Source: Mesorhizobium sp. M2A.F.Ca.ET.046.03.2.1
GTDB lineage: Bacteria > Pseudomonadota > Alphaproteobacteria > Rhizobiales > Rhizobiaceae
NCBI RefSeq assembly: GCF_003952425.1
Contig: NZ_CP034449.1
Coordinates: 2,294,001 to 2,358,000, forward strand
Direction of reading: 5' to 3'
Length of the DNA: 64,000 nucleotides
This document shows, one piece after another, positions 26,645 to 36,172 of the stretch. The notes under the pieces were generated by a model that was not told the DNA's origin, searched no databases, and saw nothing but the letters and a program-made list of their open reading frames with translations. The position numbers and the translations under genes were made by a program. Position 1 is the first letter of the stretch. Every line of letters starts with the position of its first letter.

Positions 26645-28444
26645 GTGGCGAATCCGAAATTCTTTGCCAGTCAGACACAGGATCGGCCGTTGTTTCGCTT
26701 CTTCCGCTCCACGGAGAACCAGCGCCTTGTCGCGAGGCTCGTGAGGGAATCCTTCCAAGAGCACAAATTCGGCTATGGCGCCGCCATCGTGTCGATGCTG
26801 GTGGTGGCCGCCATGACCGGCGCCAGTGCCTGGATCCTGCGTGAGATCACCAACGAATTCGTCGTCTTCAAGAGGCTCGACCGCGTCAATTTGATCGCTG
26901 CCGGGGTCGCGGGGATCTTCCTGGTGAAGGGCCTCGCCACCTTCGTCCAAGCCTATTTCATGAGCCGCGTCGGCAACGCCATCATCGCCGACCGGCAGCG
27001 CAAGATCTACGATCGCATCCTGGAGCAAGGCATCGAGTTCTACCATTCGACCTCGTCGGCCGATCTGATCGCCCGCATGACCAACAACGCGCAGGCGGCG
27101 CGCAGCGTGCTCGATCTCGTCGTAACGTCCTATGTGCGCGACCTGGTGACGCTGGCCGTGCTCGTCGGTGTCATGATCTGGCAACAGCCGGCGCTGTCGC
27201 TGATCTGCTTCGTCGTCGGGCCGGTGGCGATCTACGGCGTCAACCGCATCCTGAAGCGCGTCCGCAACATCGCCGCCATGGAGTTCCGCTCGCTTGGGCA
27301 GATCGTTCATGTCATGCAGGAAACGGCGATCGGCGTACGCGTCGTCAAATCCTTCAACCTTGAAGGCGCGATGCGCAAACGCATGTACCAGGCCGTCTCC
27401 GACGTCGAGAACCGCGCCAACAACATCGCCACGCTGGAGGCGGCCACCAGCCCGGTGATGGAAACCATTGCCGGCCTGGCAATCGCCGGCGCGGTCTTCA
27501 TCAGCGGATTCCTGGTACTGCAGGGCGGGCAGATGCCGGGCAACATCATGGCCTTCATCGCATCGCTGCTGCTCGCCTATGAGCCGGCTAAGCGCCTGGC
27601 CCGCGTTCGCATCTCGCTCGAGACCGGCATCGTCGGCGTGCGCATGATGTTCCAGCTCGCCGACCGGCCGCTGACGCTCGCGGAAAAGCCTGGCGCGAGG
27701 CCGCTGCAACCTGGACCGGGCGAAATCCGCTTCGACGATGTCAGCTTCGCCTATCCGGAAAGCCCGCCGGTGTTCGAGGGCTTCAACCTGACGCTCGCGG
27801 CCGGCAAGATGACGGCGCTGGTCGGGCCGTCGGGCAGCGGCAAGTCGACGATCCTGAACCTGATCATGCGCATGTACGACCCGCAGACCGGCAGGGTGAT
27901 GTTCGACGGCCAGGACATCTCCTTCGCGACGCTCGATTCGCTCCGGAAGAAGATCGCCTATGTCAGCCAGGACACGTTCCTGTTCGCCGGCACGATCATG
28001 CACAATATCCGCCTCGGCCGCGAGGACGCGACCGATGAAGAGGTGATCGCCGCAGCCAAGGCCGCCAACGCGCATGACTTCATCAGCGCCATGGCCAAGG
28101 GCTACGAGACGGAGGTCGGCGAAAACGGTTCGCTTTTGTCCGGCGGCCAGCGCCAGCGCATCTCGATTGCGCGCGCCATGCTGCGCAATGCCGAGATACT
28201 GCTGCTCGACGAGGCGACCAGCGCGCTCGACGCCGAATCGGAAGCGCTGTTCCGCGACGCGCTGCAGCAACTGACCGTCGGACGCACGACGATCGTCATC
28301 GCGCACCGGCTGTCGACGGTGCACCAGGCCGACACCATCGTGGTGCTGGAAAAGGGCAAGGTGCAGGAGAGCGGCCCGCACAAGACCCTGCTCAAGCAAG
28401 GCGGGCTCTATCAGAAGCTTTATGAATATCAGCTGATGCCGTAG
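26645..28444 (+). CDS. ABC exporter, fused membrane and ATPase domains (MsbA-like)
   Basis: A 599-residue half-transporter. Residues 1 to about 330 hold a six-helix type I exporter domain with an initial helix near YGAAIVSMLVVAAMTGA. The ATPase domain has Walker A GPSGSGKST, signature LSGGQRQR and Walker B ILLLDEATSALD. It should work as a homodimer exporting a lipid or amphiphile. The GTG at 26645 is the longest start, and the first 20 residues look normal for the family. It diverges from the amidohydrolase gene. No partner genes indicate a substrate. Confidence 0.88.
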   Translation: MANPKFFASQTQDRPLFRFFRSTENQRLVARLVRESFQEHKFGYGAAIVSMLVVAAMTGASAWILREITNEFVVFKRLDRVNLIAAGVAGIFLVKGLATFVQAYFMSRVGNAIIADRQRKIYDRILEQGIEFYHSTSSADLIARMTNNAQAARSVLDLVVTSYVRDLVTLAVLVGVMIWQQPALSLICFVVGPVAIYGVNRILKRVRNIAAMEFRSLGQIVHVMQETAIGVRVVKSFNLEGAMRKRMYQAVSDVENRANNIATLEAATSPVMETIAGLAIAGAVFISGFLVLQGGQMPGNIMAFIASLLLAYEPAKRLARVRISLETGIVGVRMMFQLADRPLTLAEKPGARPLQPGPGEIRFDDVSFAYPESPPVFEGFNLTLAAGKMTALVGPSGSGKSTILNLIMRMYDPQTGRVMFDGQDISFATLDSLRKKIAYVSQDTFLFAGTIMHNIRLGREDATDEEVIAAAKAANAHDFISAMAKGYETEVGENGSLLSGGQRQRISIARAMLRNAEILLLDEATSALDAESEALFRDALQQLTVGRTTIVIAHRLSTVHQADTIVVLEKGKVQESGPHKTLLKQGGLYQKLYEYQLMP

Positions 28445-28457
28445 GCGCGGCGCCCAC

Positions 28458-28625
28458 CTTCTCCCCTTGCGGGAGAAGTTGGCCGCGAAGCGGCCGGATG
28501 AGGGGTGTTCCAGCTTGGCGGCGCCGTTTATCCAGTCGGAATTCGCCAGCGTCTCACTCCGCTGGAACACCCCTCATCCGTCTCGGCGCTGCGCGCCGAT
28601 CCACCTTCTCCCGCAAGGGGAGAAG
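28458..28625. repeat. nested perfect palindrome between convergent genes
   Basis: Outer arms of 21 bases (28458-28478 and 28605-28625) and inner arms of 20 bases (28495-28514 and 28561-28580) are perfect complements. Each outer arm is also a hairpin of its own (CTTCTCCC/GGGAGAAG). It fills the gap between the exporter and ilvD, so it can work as a bidirectional terminator. It looks like a dispersed rhizobial palindromic element. Confidence 0.85.
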
Positions 28626-28637
28626 GAGAAGCGCTCC

Positions 28638-30482
28638 TCACTCCGGCACTTTCCGCACCGCGCCCTTGTCGGCGCTGGTGGCGAAGGCGGCGTAAGCGCG
28701 CAGGGCCGTCGTCACCTTGCGCTTGCGCTTTTCGGCCGGCTTCCAGGCGTCCGGGCCCTTGGCGTTCATCGCCGCGCGGCGCGCTTCGAGCTCGGCATCG
28801 CTGACGGCGAGCCGGATGGTGCGGTTGGGGATGTCGATCTCGATCGTATCGCCTTCCTGGACCAGGCCGATCGCGCCGCCCTCGGCGGCTTCCGGCGAGA
28901 CGTGGCCGATCGACAGGCCCGACGTGCCGCCGGAGAAGCGGCCGTCGGTGATCAATGCGCAGGCTTTGCCGAGGCCTTTCGACTTCAGGTAGCTGGTCGG
29001 GTAGAGCATCTCCTGCATGCCTGGACCGCCGCGCGGCCCCTCATAGCGGATGACGACGATGTCGCCGGCCTTGATCTCGTTGCCTAGGATCGCCTTGACG
29101 GACGCATCCTGGCTTTCGAAGACGCGGGCCGGGCCGGTAAATTTCAGGATCGACTCGTCGACGCCGGCGGTCTTCACGATGCAGCCGTCGAGCGCCAGAT
29201 TTCCCTTCAGCACAGCAAGGCCGCCATCCTTCGAGAACGGCGTCTTGGCCGAGCGGATCACGCCCTTCTCCCGGTCGAGGTCGAGCTCGTCCCAGCGGCG
29301 GTCCTGGCTGAAGGCGACCTGGGTCGGCACGCCGCCGGGGGCGGCGCGGAAGAAGTCGCGGACATTCTCGGCCGAAGTGCGGGCGATGTCCCAATGGTCG
29401 AGCGCCTCGCCGAGCGTAGCGGTGTGCACCGTCGGCAGGTCGCGGTTGATCAGGCCCGCCTGGTCGAGCTGGCCGAGGATCGCCATGATGCCGCCGGCGC
29501 GGTGGACGTCCTCCATATGCACGTCGGACTTGGCCGGCGCCACCTTGCAGAGCACCGGCACTTTCCGCGACAGCCGGTCGATGTCTTCCATGGTGAAGTC
29601 GACCTCGCCCTCATGCGCGGCGGCGAGGATGTGGAGCACCGTGTTCGTCGAGCCGCCCATGGCGATGTCGAGCGCCATGGCGTTCTCGAAAGCGCCCTTG
29701 GAGGCGATGCTGCGCGGCAGCGCGCTTTCATCGTCCTGCTCGTAATAGCGCTGGGCGAGATCGACGGCGAGATGGCCGGCCTCGACGAATAGGCGCTTGC
29801 GATCGGCATGGGTGGCCAAGGTGGAGCCATTTCCCGGCAGCGACAGGCCTAGCGCCTCGGTCAGGCAGTTCATCGAATTGGCGGTGAACATGCCCGAGCA
29901 CGAGCCGCAGGTCGGGCAGGCCGAGCGCTCGATGACCTTGACGTCCTCGTCGGATATCTTGTCGTCGGCGGCAGCGACCATGGCGTCGACAAGGTCGAGC
30001 GCCTGCGCCTTGCCGGCCAACACCACCTTGCCGGCCTCCATCGGGCCGCCGGAGACAAAGACGGTCGGGATGTTGAGGCGTAGCGAGGCCATCAGCATGC
30101 CGGGGGTGATCTTGTCGCAATTGGAGATGCAGACCATGGCGTCGGCGCAATGCGCGTTGACCATGTATTCGACGGAATCGGCGATCAGCTCGCGCGACGG
30201 CAGCGAATAGAGCATGCCGTCATGGCCCATGGCGATGCCGTCGTCGACGGCGATGGTGTTGAACTCCTTGGCGACGCCGCCTGCCTTCTCTATCTCGCGC
30301 GCGACCAGCTGGCCGAGATCCTTCAGGTGCACGTGGCCGGGCACGAACTGAGTGAAGGAATTGACCACCGCGATGATCGGTTTGCCGAAATCACTGTCCT
30401 TCATGCCGGTGGCGCGCCACAGGCCGCGGGCGCCGGCCATGTTGCGGCCATGGGTGGTGGTACGGGAACGATAGGCAGGCAT
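28638..30482 (-). CDS. ilvD: dihydroxy-acid dehydratase
   Basis: A 614-residue enzyme of branched-chain amino acid synthesis that dehydrates dihydroxy-isovalerate and dihydroxy-methylvalerate to the 2-keto acids. Iron-sulfur cluster cysteines are in [12 protein letters not shown] and [11 protein letters not shown]. The C-terminal IlvD block [20 protein letters not shown] is clear. I chose the ATG at 30482 ([17 protein letters not shown]), the usual IlvD start and length; the frame extends to 30581 without support. It stands alone, away from other ilv genes. Confidence 0.96.
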   Translation of the reverse strand: MPAYRSRTTTHGRNMAGARGLWRATGMKDSDFGKPIIAVVNSFTQFVPGHVHLKDLGQLVAREIEKAGGVAKEFNTIAVDDGIAMGHDGMLYSLPSRELIADSVEYMVNAHCADAMVCISNCDKITPGMLMASLRLNIPTVFVSGGPMEAGKVVLAGKAQALDLVDAMVAAADDKISDEDVKVIERSACPTCGSCSGMFTANSMNCLTEALGLSLPGNGSTLATHADRKRLFVEAGHLAVDLAQRYYEQDDESALPRSIASKGAFENAMALDIAMGGSTNTVLHILAAAHEGEVDFTMEDIDRLSRKVPVLCKVAPAKSDVHMEDVHRAGGIMAILGQLDQAGLINRDLPTVHTATLGEALDHWDIARTSAENVRDFFRAAPGGVPTQVAFSQDRRWDELDLDREKGVIRSAKTPFSKDGGLAVLKGNLALDGCIVKTAGVDESILKFTGPARVFESQDASVKAILGNEIKAGDIVVIRYEGPRGGPGMQEMLYPTSYLKSKGLGKACALITDGRFSGGTSGLSIGHVSPEAAEGGAIGLVQEGDTIEIDIPNRTIRLAVSDAELEARRAAMNAKGPDAWKPAEKRKRKVTTALRAYAAFATSADKGAVRKVPE

Positions 30483-30730
30483 TGCATTGTCCTTGCTGGC
30501 TGGCCACGCCGATGCGCGGCGGGCGGCGCTCAAATTTTGGTCGGCAGCGGTTATAGCGACCATGATCCGGCCTTGCCACAATTTTGCGCTGCGCCAGGAT
30601 TCTTCAGGAAAATCTGAAATCGCTGTCGGATCGCGCCATATCGATCCGTCCTTGAGGCAGACGGTATGAACGGCACAAATCGCCGACCCGCCGTTGACGA
30701 TGTAAGCAACATAAGTCCGAGGAGCACGAC

Positions 30731-31198
30731 ATGCAAAAGATCACCACCTGCCTGTGGTTCGACGGCCAGGCCGAGGAGGCGATGAACCACTACATATCCA
30801 TCTTCAGGAACTCGAAAGTGCTGAGCGTTTTGCGCTGGCCCGAGGGTCACCCCGATGAGGGCAAGGTACTGATGACCACGTTCGAGCTCGATGGCGTGCC
30901 GTTCCAGGCGCTCAATGGCGGTCCCTACTTCAAGTTCAACGAGGCAATGTCGCAGTCGATCGACTGCAAGACGCAGGAAGAGGTCGACTATTTCTGGGAG
31001 AAGCTCACCGAGGGCGGCGAGCCCGGCCAGTGCAGCTGGCTGAAAGACAAATTCGGCGTCTCCTGGCAGGTCGTGCCGGAGCAGTTGCCGAAACTGCTTC
31101 TGGATCCGGACAGAGCGAAGGCCGGGCGCGTGATGTCGGCGATGATGCAGATGGGCAAGATCGATATCGCCAAGATCGAGGAAGCGGCGAAGGGGTGA
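30731..31198 (+). CDS. VOC-superfamily protein (PhnB/3-demethylubiquinone-methyltransferase-like domain)
   Basis: A 155-residue protein of the glyoxalase/VOC fold. It begins with [18 protein letters not shown] and contains [19 protein letters not shown] and [13 protein letters not shown], which are typical of the PhnB-like 06983 group. Despite the historical name, these small proteins lack a methyltransferase domain. Their function is mostly unknown, with metal or small-ligand binding possible. It is convergent with prfC, with a hairpin in the gap. Confidence 0.88.
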   Translation: MQKITTCLWFDGQAEEAMNHYISIFRNSKVLSVLRWPEGHPDEGKVLMTTFELDGVPFQALNGGPYFKFNEAMSQSIDCKTQEEVDYFWEKLTEGGEPGQCSWLKDKFGVSWQVVPEQLPKLLLDPDRAKAGRVMSAMMQMGKIDIAKIEEAAKG

Positions 31199-31209
31199 GC
31201 GCGACTTTC

Positions 31210-31232
31210 CCTTCTCCCCTTGTGGGAGAAGG
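31210..31232. terminator. hairpin between convergent genes
   Basis: CCTTCTCCC (31210-31218) pairs with GGGAGAAGG (31224-31232) around a five-base loop. It lies between the VOC gene stop and the prfC stop. The same CTTCTCCC stem forms the outer arm of the larger palindrome at 28458-28625, so it may be a short member of that family. Confidence 0.55.
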
Positions 31233-31243
31233 CAAGGCAGCGC

Positions 31244-32836
31244 TCACGCCGCCTTATCGCGGACCTGGTAGTCCTTGACGGCGGTGAAGCGGATCGCCTT
31301 CCAGCGCTCGGCCTCATAGTTCAGCGAGAAGGCGTGCTGGGCCAGAAACACCGGATCGTTGTCGAGGTCGCGGGCGATGTCGCCGCGATGCGATTCGATG
31401 AAACGCTGCACCTCCGCCTTGTCGTCGGCCGCGATCCAGCGGCAGACCGAGAAGCGCGACATCTCGAAATCCACCGGCAGCGTGTATTCGATGTTCAGCC
31501 GTTCCTTCAGCACGTCAAGCTGCAGGGCGCCGACGACGCCGACGATGGCCGGCGAACCGTCCTCCGGCGAGAAGAGCTGCACCACGCCCTCCTCGGCCAT
31601 CTGGTGCAGCGCTTCCTTCAGCTTCTTGGCCTTCATGGCGTCGCCGAGGCGCACGCGGCGCAGGATTTCCGGGGCGAAGTTCGGCACGCCGCGGAACAGG
31701 ATCTCCTCGCCCTCGGTCAGCGTATCGCCGATGCGCAGCGTGCCGTGGTTGGGGATGCCGACGACGTCGCCGGCAAAGGCCTCGTCGGCGGTGACGCGGG
31801 TGCGGGCGAAGAAGAATTGCGGCGCGGACAGGCTCATCGGCTTGCCGGTGCGCACCAGCTTGGCCTTCATGCCGCGCTCCAGCTTGCCGGAGCAGACGCG
31901 GACGAAAGCGATGCGGTCGCGGTGGTTTGGATCCATGTTGGCCTGGATCTTGAAGACGAAGGACGTCATCTTGTCCTCCGTCGCCTCGACCGTACGCTCA
32001 TCGGCCTCCTGAGCGCGCGGCGGCGGGCCATAGGCGCCGAGCGCCTCGATCAGGTCGCGCACGCCATAATTGCGCAGCGCCGAGCCGAAATAGACGGGCG
32101 TCAGATGACCTTCGCGGAAAGCGTCGATATCGAGCGGCCGGCAGGCCTCGCGCGCCAACTCCAGTTCCTCGATGAAGTCGTTGCGCTCGTTCTCCGGCAA
32201 AAGCCCGGCGACGCGGTTGGAATCCGGACCGTTGACGGGCGTGCGTTCCTTCTCGTCGTCGCTCCTGCGCACCGCGTTCTGCGCCAGATGATAGGTGCCC
32301 GAGAAGGTCTTGCCGCGGCCGATCGGCCAGGTGACGGGCGCGGTGTCGAGCGCCAGCTTCTGCTCGATCTCATCCAAAATCTCGAACGGATCGCGGCTCT
32401 CGCGGTCCATCTTGTTGACGAAGGTGATGATCGGGATGTCGCGCAGCCGGCAAACCTCGAACAGTTTCAGCGTGCGCGGCTCGATGCCCTTGGCGGCGTC
32501 GATGACCATGACGGCGGAGTCGACCGCAGACAGCGTGCGGTAGGTGTCGTCGGCGAAATCCTCGTGGCCGGGCGTGTCGAGCAGGTTGAAGACGTTGTCG
32601 TCATATTCGAAGGTCATCACCGAGGTGACGACCGAGATGCCGCGCTCGCGCTCGATCTTCATCCAGTCGGACCGCGTCTGGATGCGGTCCTTCTTGGCCT
32701 TGACCTCGCCGGCAAGCTGGATGGCGCCGCCGAACAGCAGCAGCTTTTCGGTGAGCGTGGTCTTGCCGGCGTCAGGGTGGGCGATGATCGCGAAAGTGCG
32801 GCGGCGCGATACCGCCTGTTCGATGTCTTCTGCCAA
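31244..32836 (-). CDS. prfC: peptide chain release factor 3
   Basis: A 530-residue translational GTPase that removes RF1 and RF2 from ribosomes after termination. The G domain has AHPDAGKTTLTEKLL (P-loop), DTPGHEDF and NKMDR. Later domains match RF3 in order and length, with the GVVGALQLDVL segment near residue 445. The gene stands alone and is convergent with the VOC gene. The assignment over EF-G or LepA is supported by the REISVVTSVMTF-like switch I region (here RGISVVTSVMTFEY) and by length. Confidence 0.96.
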   Translation of the reverse strand: MAEDIEQAVSRRRTFAIIAHPDAGKTTLTEKLLLFGGAIQLAGEVKAKKDRIQTRSDWMKIERERGISVVTSVMTFEYDDNVFNLLDTPGHEDFADDTYRTLSAVDSAVMVIDAAKGIEPRTLKLFEVCRLRDIPIITFVNKMDRESRDPFEILDEIEQKLALDTAPVTWPIGRGKTFSGTYHLAQNAVRRSDDEKERTPVNGPDSNRVAGLLPENERNDFIEELELAREACRPLDIDAFREGHLTPVYFGSALRNYGVRDLIEALGAYGPPPRAQEADERTVEATEDKMTSFVFKIQANMDPNHRDRIAFVRVCSGKLERGMKAKLVRTGKPMSLSAPQFFFARTRVTADEAFAGDVVGIPNHGTLRIGDTLTEGEEILFRGVPNFAPEILRRVRLGDAMKAKKLKEALHQMAEEGVVQLFSPEDGSPAIVGVVGALQLDVLKERLNIEYTLPVDFEMSRFSVCRWIAADDKAEVQRFIESHRGDIARDLDNDPVFLAQHAFSLNYEAERWKAIRFTAVKDYQVRDKAA

Positions 32837-32956
32837 TTTTTTGGAATCCTGTCTGTGGCGCGGGCTTCTAGCAGCGCATGGCCGGCCTGTCGACAGTTTC
32901 GGGCGGATCGGTTCGCAGGGGGCGCGTTCGCCGCCACGGCAGGGCCCTGCACATAG

Positions 32957-33193
32957 TCAGGCCTCGCCATGCTCCCTGCGGCCGAACCTGGTGATCGATC
33001 GTATCTCCGAGCGACCGACGCCGATGTCGCGCAGCAGATAATCCGGCAGCTCGTCCAGCCTGGCCCGGTCCCTGCGAATGCGCACGATGCGCGCCACGAG
33101 CACTATGCCGGAGTGGCAGGTTTCGACGGCTGCGGCAAAGAGGCGCCTGAGAACCGTCCGGTCGGTGATCAATTCCTGCCCAAGGATGGACAT
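32957..33193 (-). CDS. DUF1127 small protein
   Basis: A 78-residue protein ending in the DUF1127 motif DELPDYLLRDIGVGRSEI, rich in arginine before it (RIVRIRRDRARL). DUF1127 proteins of Agrobacterium and Rhodobacter influence RNA turnover or phosphate and stress responses, but this copy is uncharacterised. A ribosome binding site (AGGGAG) lies upstream of the ATG. It lies downstream of, and points the same way as, the secreted-protein gene, across a perfect hairpin. Confidence 0.85.
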   Translation of the reverse strand: MSILGQELITDRTVLRRLFAAAVETCHSGIVLVARIVRIRRDRARLDELPDYLLRDIGVGRSEIRSITRFGRREHGEA

Positions 33194-33227
33194 GGTCGTA
33201 TCTCCCTTGCGGTTGAATGATGAAAGC

Positions 33228-33251
33228 GGGAGGGCCGTCCACGGCCCTCCC
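33228..33251. terminator. perfect 11-bp hairpin after the secreted-protein gene
   Basis: GGGAGGGCCGT and its complement are separated by two bases. It lies between the stop of the leftward secreted-protein gene and the start of the DUF1127 gene. The minus-strand sequence after it is only weakly T-rich, so it may attenuate rather than fully stop transcription. Confidence 0.6.
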
Positions 33252-33272
33252 GGAGGCTGTGCCGACGGGTCG

Positions 33273-33788
33273 TCAGGACCGATCGTGTTCGCAGCTCACA
33301 TACGGGTTCCAGTCGGCGAACATGCCGGCCGGGTTGTGCCGCCAGTGCCAGACATGGAGCTCGTAGTAGGGATCCACCGGGTGAATACCCACCGTCGTCT
33401 TGCGCTGCAGCGTGCGGCCGAGGAATTCAGGAACGCCCTTGCCCTTCCAGTCCTTCTCGAAGACGATGTATTCCATGCCGACAAGCTGCATCGAGCCATC
33501 GGCTTCCGGCTCGTAGGTCAGCACGTCGGGTTCGCCGAGCACCAGCCTGCCGTCGCCTGCGCGGCCAGGATGGATGAAATGGACCCCCATCGTGCCGTGC
33601 TCGTCATGCGTCGTGCATTCGAACAGCTGCTGGTAGCCGTCCGCCTTGGCGACCTTGATGTCGAGGTACTTGGCCGCCATGTCCCGAGACCGGTTGAGCA
33701 CCGGATCGGGCATGTCATGGGCGACCGCGGCGCCGCAAAGCAGCGCCGAGACGCCGACAGCAAGGACGATTTCCGTAAAGCGCTTCAC
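33273..33788 (-). CDS. secreted protein of unknown function, histidine-rich
   Basis: A 171-residue protein with a signal peptide (MKRFTEIVLAVGVSALLCGAAVA, cleavage expected before HDMPD). The mature part has two cysteines (FECTTHDEH and YVSCEHD) and a conserved-looking HVWHWRHNPAGMFADWNPYV near the end. Histidines cluster around THDEHGTMGVHFIHP, which suggests metal binding. I recognise no named family. It follows the DUF4242 gene by 16 bases and is probably in one operon with it, facing the winged-helix regulator at 34291. Confidence 0.75.
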   Translation of the reverse strand: MKRFTEIVLAVGVSALLCGAAVAHDMPDPVLNRSRDMAAKYLDIKVAKADGYQQLFECTTHDEHGTMGVHFIHPGRAGDGRLVLGEPDVLTYEPEADGSMQLVGMEYIVFEKDWKGKGVPEFLGRTLQRKTTVGIHPVDPYYELHVWHWRHNPAGMFADWNPYVSCEHDRS

Positions 33789-33804
33789 GATCGATCCCCT
33801 CCCA

Positions 33805-34086
33805 TCAGGCGGCGGCGTAGGCCGTCGTCGGATCGAACAGGCGCTTGATCTGGGTGATCTTGGTCGCCGGGAAGCCGCTCATCTTGGCGTGGCGCTGGAT
33901 GATCGCTTCGTCCTTGGCGAGGTAGACGCAGAAAGTCTTGTCGTCCGCCACGAAGGATTCCACCCACTGGATGTCCGGGCCGAGCTCGGCAAGGACTGCG
34001 TTCGAGGCCTTGGACGCATCGCGAAGCTGCTCGCGCTCGAAGGTGCCGACCTTCGGGATCTCGCGCTCGATGATGTATTTCTGCAT
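33805..34086 (-). CDS. DUF4242 family protein
   Basis: A 93-residue protein that matches DUF4242: it opens with KYIIEREIPKVG and continues with IQWVESFVADDKTFCVYLAKDEAIIQRHAKMSGFP. The family is a ferredoxin-like fold; one Streptomyces member (SCO4226) binds nickel. Here it is the first gene of a small operon with a secreted histidine-rich protein. The candidate operator at 34227-34257 lies about 140 bases upstream of its ATG. A metal-related role is possible but unproven. Confidence 0.82.
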   Translation of the reverse strand: MQKYIIEREIPKVGTFEREQLRDASKASNAVLAELGPDIQWVESFVADDKTFCVYLAKDEAIIQRHAKMSGFPATKITQIKRLFDPTTAYAAA

Positions 34087-34226
34087 GTCACAAACTCCTT
34101 CATCTGAGGTTCAAATGCCGCCGGGCACTCGACCAAATCGGTGCCGGTGACATCCCTGGGGCAGCTGAGGTAAACTCTCGCTTGGCCCGCCAGGCAGACG
34201 GAGAATTACGGAACCGGCGGCCGACA

Positions 34227-34257
34227 GTCCTTACGCCGTCCTTATCTTGTTCTGATC
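34227..34257 (+). promoter_or_regulatory. triple direct repeat, candidate operator of the winged-helix regulator
   Basis: CTTA (34230), CTTA (34241) and CTGA (34252) recur at an exact 11-base period, one helical turn. A 31-base stretch matches 38185-38215 at 25 positions, including the repeat units and the first 12 bases. Direct repeats at this period fit OmpR/CadC-type winged-helix binding. It lies between the regulator and the divergent DUF4242 operon. Confidence 0.55.
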
Positions 34258-34290
34258 CTTTGCCTATTGCCGTTACCGGGATTGCTGCCG

Positions 34291-36105
34291 ATGGGAATTC
34301 ATTGCTTCGGCGACTTCGAGCTTAACGAGAGCTCCCGCGCCATTCGTCTCGCCGGAAACGAGATCGAGGTGCAGCCCCTCGTCTTCGATTTCCTCGCCAT
34401 CCTGCTGCGCCACCAGGACCGCGCCTTGAGCAAGGACGAGTTGCTTGAAACGCTCTGGCCGGGCGTGACGGTGACCGAGGCTTCGCTGCAGCGTGTCGCG
34501 AGCCTAGCCCGAAGCGTTCTGCGCCAAGGCGGCATGGAGACGGCGCTGCGCAACCTGCCCCGCTTCGGCTACCGTATTTGCCTCGACCAGGCAGCCGCTT
34601 CGGAAAAGGGGCCGGCGCCGGCCGATACGGGCAGCAGGCGTTCCAGCCCAGGTACGCAAATCCTGGCCGCACGCGCGGCCGTCGCGGCGCGAAAATGGCA
34701 CGAGGCCGCGGCCGCTTTCAGGGAAGCAGATGCCGCCGACGAGTTGCTGACGGCCGACCTCGAAGAATGGGCGCTGGCGCTGGAATGCATGGGGCGGCCC
34801 TCAGAAGCGATCCCGCTCCTGACGCGCGCGGCAACGGAATACGGCATGGCCGGCGAACGCCTGCGGGCGGCTTCCCCGGCAATCACCCTTGCCATGATCC
34901 ATCTCGAGAGAGGAGAGCTTGCTGCGGCCAAGGGCTGGCACAAGCGTGCCGCGCAGCTGATCGACAAAGCAACCGAGAGCAGGGAACATGGCCTCTGGTG
35001 CTGGATGGGCGCGCGCATCAAGGGCGCGGAGGCCGAGCCGGAGCATGCGCTCGCTCTTGCCGAGCAAGCTTTCGAGGTCGGCAAAAATCTCGAAGACCCA
35101 GTCGTGGAATCGCTCGGCCTTATCTATCGCGGCTTTTTCAAGCTTTGCCTTGGGGAAACAAAAGCCGGTCAGGAGGACCAGGATTTTGCCGCCGCGCTCG
35201 GCCTCTCCAGCGATGTCGACCCGATCGTCGGCGGCATCCTCTACTGCAACATCCTTTGGGCCTGCCGCAATTTCGGCGACTGGGCGCGAGCCAACCAATG
35301 GAGCCTCAGCTACGAGGGCTGGTGCAGAGGGCATGGGCTGGAGGAACTTACGGGCTCGTGTCGGCTGCATCGGGCCGAGGTGCTCGGCGTCCATGGCACG
35401 CTGAGGGAGGCTGAGGCTCTGGTGCGCGCGGCGCTCGATCAGCTTACGCTCGATGCGCCCTGGGCGAAAGGCGATGCCTTACGTGTGCTGGGCGACATTC
35501 ATCTCGCCGCAGGCGATTTCGTCGAGGCGGATGCAGCCTATCGCGCGTCCCATGCCGCTGGCTGGGATCCGCAGCCAGGCTTTGCGCTGCTGCAGATGGA
35601 GCTCGGCCAGGCGGAAGCCGCATTCAGCGCCCTTGAGCGGTCGCTTGTCGGGAACGGCTGGCCGACGCTGCAGCGTCGGGGCATGGTTCTCGCCACGCTT
35701 GCCAAGGCAGCGGCGCGGACCGATCGGCTGGAGCGCGCGAAAGCGGTGATCGCCGAACTGGAAAGCGAACCGCAGCGCTGGCCGATGGCCTCGATCCGGG
35801 CATTGACCGCCGAGGCCAAGGCGGAACTGTCGATGCGGGAAAATCGCTTCACCGAAGCGGTGCGGGAGCTGCAGACCGCATGCTCGCGCTGGGCCGAGAT
35901 CGGTTCGCCGACCAATTGCGCGGACGCCAGGCTTTCGCTCGCGGCGCTTCTCATCCAACTCGGCGATCGTACTGGCGCGGAGTTGGAGCTCGGCACGGCG
36001 CTGGCGGTCGCGAAGAAGGTCGATTCGTCACGTCTCATGCGGCGCTGTGAAGAGCTGGCGAGCCTGCTCGCCGGGGGCCAGAAGGCAATAGCGGACAGCG
36101 CGTAG
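34291..36105 (+). CDS. winged-helix (OmpR/CadC-type) regulator with TPR domain
   Basis: A 604-residue cytoplasmic regulator. Residues 1-95 form the DNA-binding winged helix (FGDFELNESSRAIRL, KDELLETLWPG, NLPRFGYRICL). After a linker, residues 130-600 form helical TPR-like repeats rich in Ala, Glu and Leu. There is no membrane helix and no receiver domain. I chose the ATG at 34291; a TTG at 34267 adds eight residues. Such proteins often sense a ligand or partner through the TPR part. The shared repeat at 34227 and 38185 suggests it controls the DUF4242 operon, itself and the amidotransferase gene. Confidence 0.8.
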   Translation: MGIHCFGDFELNESSRAIRLAGNEIEVQPLVFDFLAILLRHQDRALSKDELLETLWPGVTVTEASLQRVASLARSVLRQGGMETALRNLPRFGYRICLDQAAASEKGPAPADTGSRRSSPGTQILAARAAVAARKWHEAAAAFREADAADELLTADLEEWALALECMGRPSEAIPLLTRAATEYGMAGERLRAASPAITLAMIHLERGELAAAKGWHKRAAQLIDKATESREHGLWCWMGARIKGAEAEPEHALALAEQAFEVGKNLEDPVVESLGLIYRGFFKLCLGETKAGQEDQDFAAALGLSSDVDPIVGGILYCNILWACRNFGDWARANQWSLSYEGWCRGHGLEELTGSCRLHRAEVLGVHGTLREAEALVRAALDQLTLDAPWAKGDALRVLGDIHLAAGDFVEADAAYRASHAAGWDPQPGFALLQMELGQAEAAFSALERSLVGNGWPTLQRRGMVLATLAKAAARTDRLERAKAVIAELESEPQRWPMASIRALTAEAKAELSMRENRFTEAVRELQTACSRWAEIGSPTNCADARLSLAALLIQLGDRTGAELELGTALAVAKKVDSSRLMRRCEELASLLAGGQKAIADSA

Positions 36106-36172
36106 CTGCTTCTTTGCTTGAGGTCAGGACGGCGCGGTGGCATGACGGGGAAAATTCTCCCCGAGGCCCAGC

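Noticed and set aside
26543..28570. 675-codon minus-strand frame opposite the ABC exporter
   Set aside because: Antisense shadow of an exporter with intact Walker motifs.
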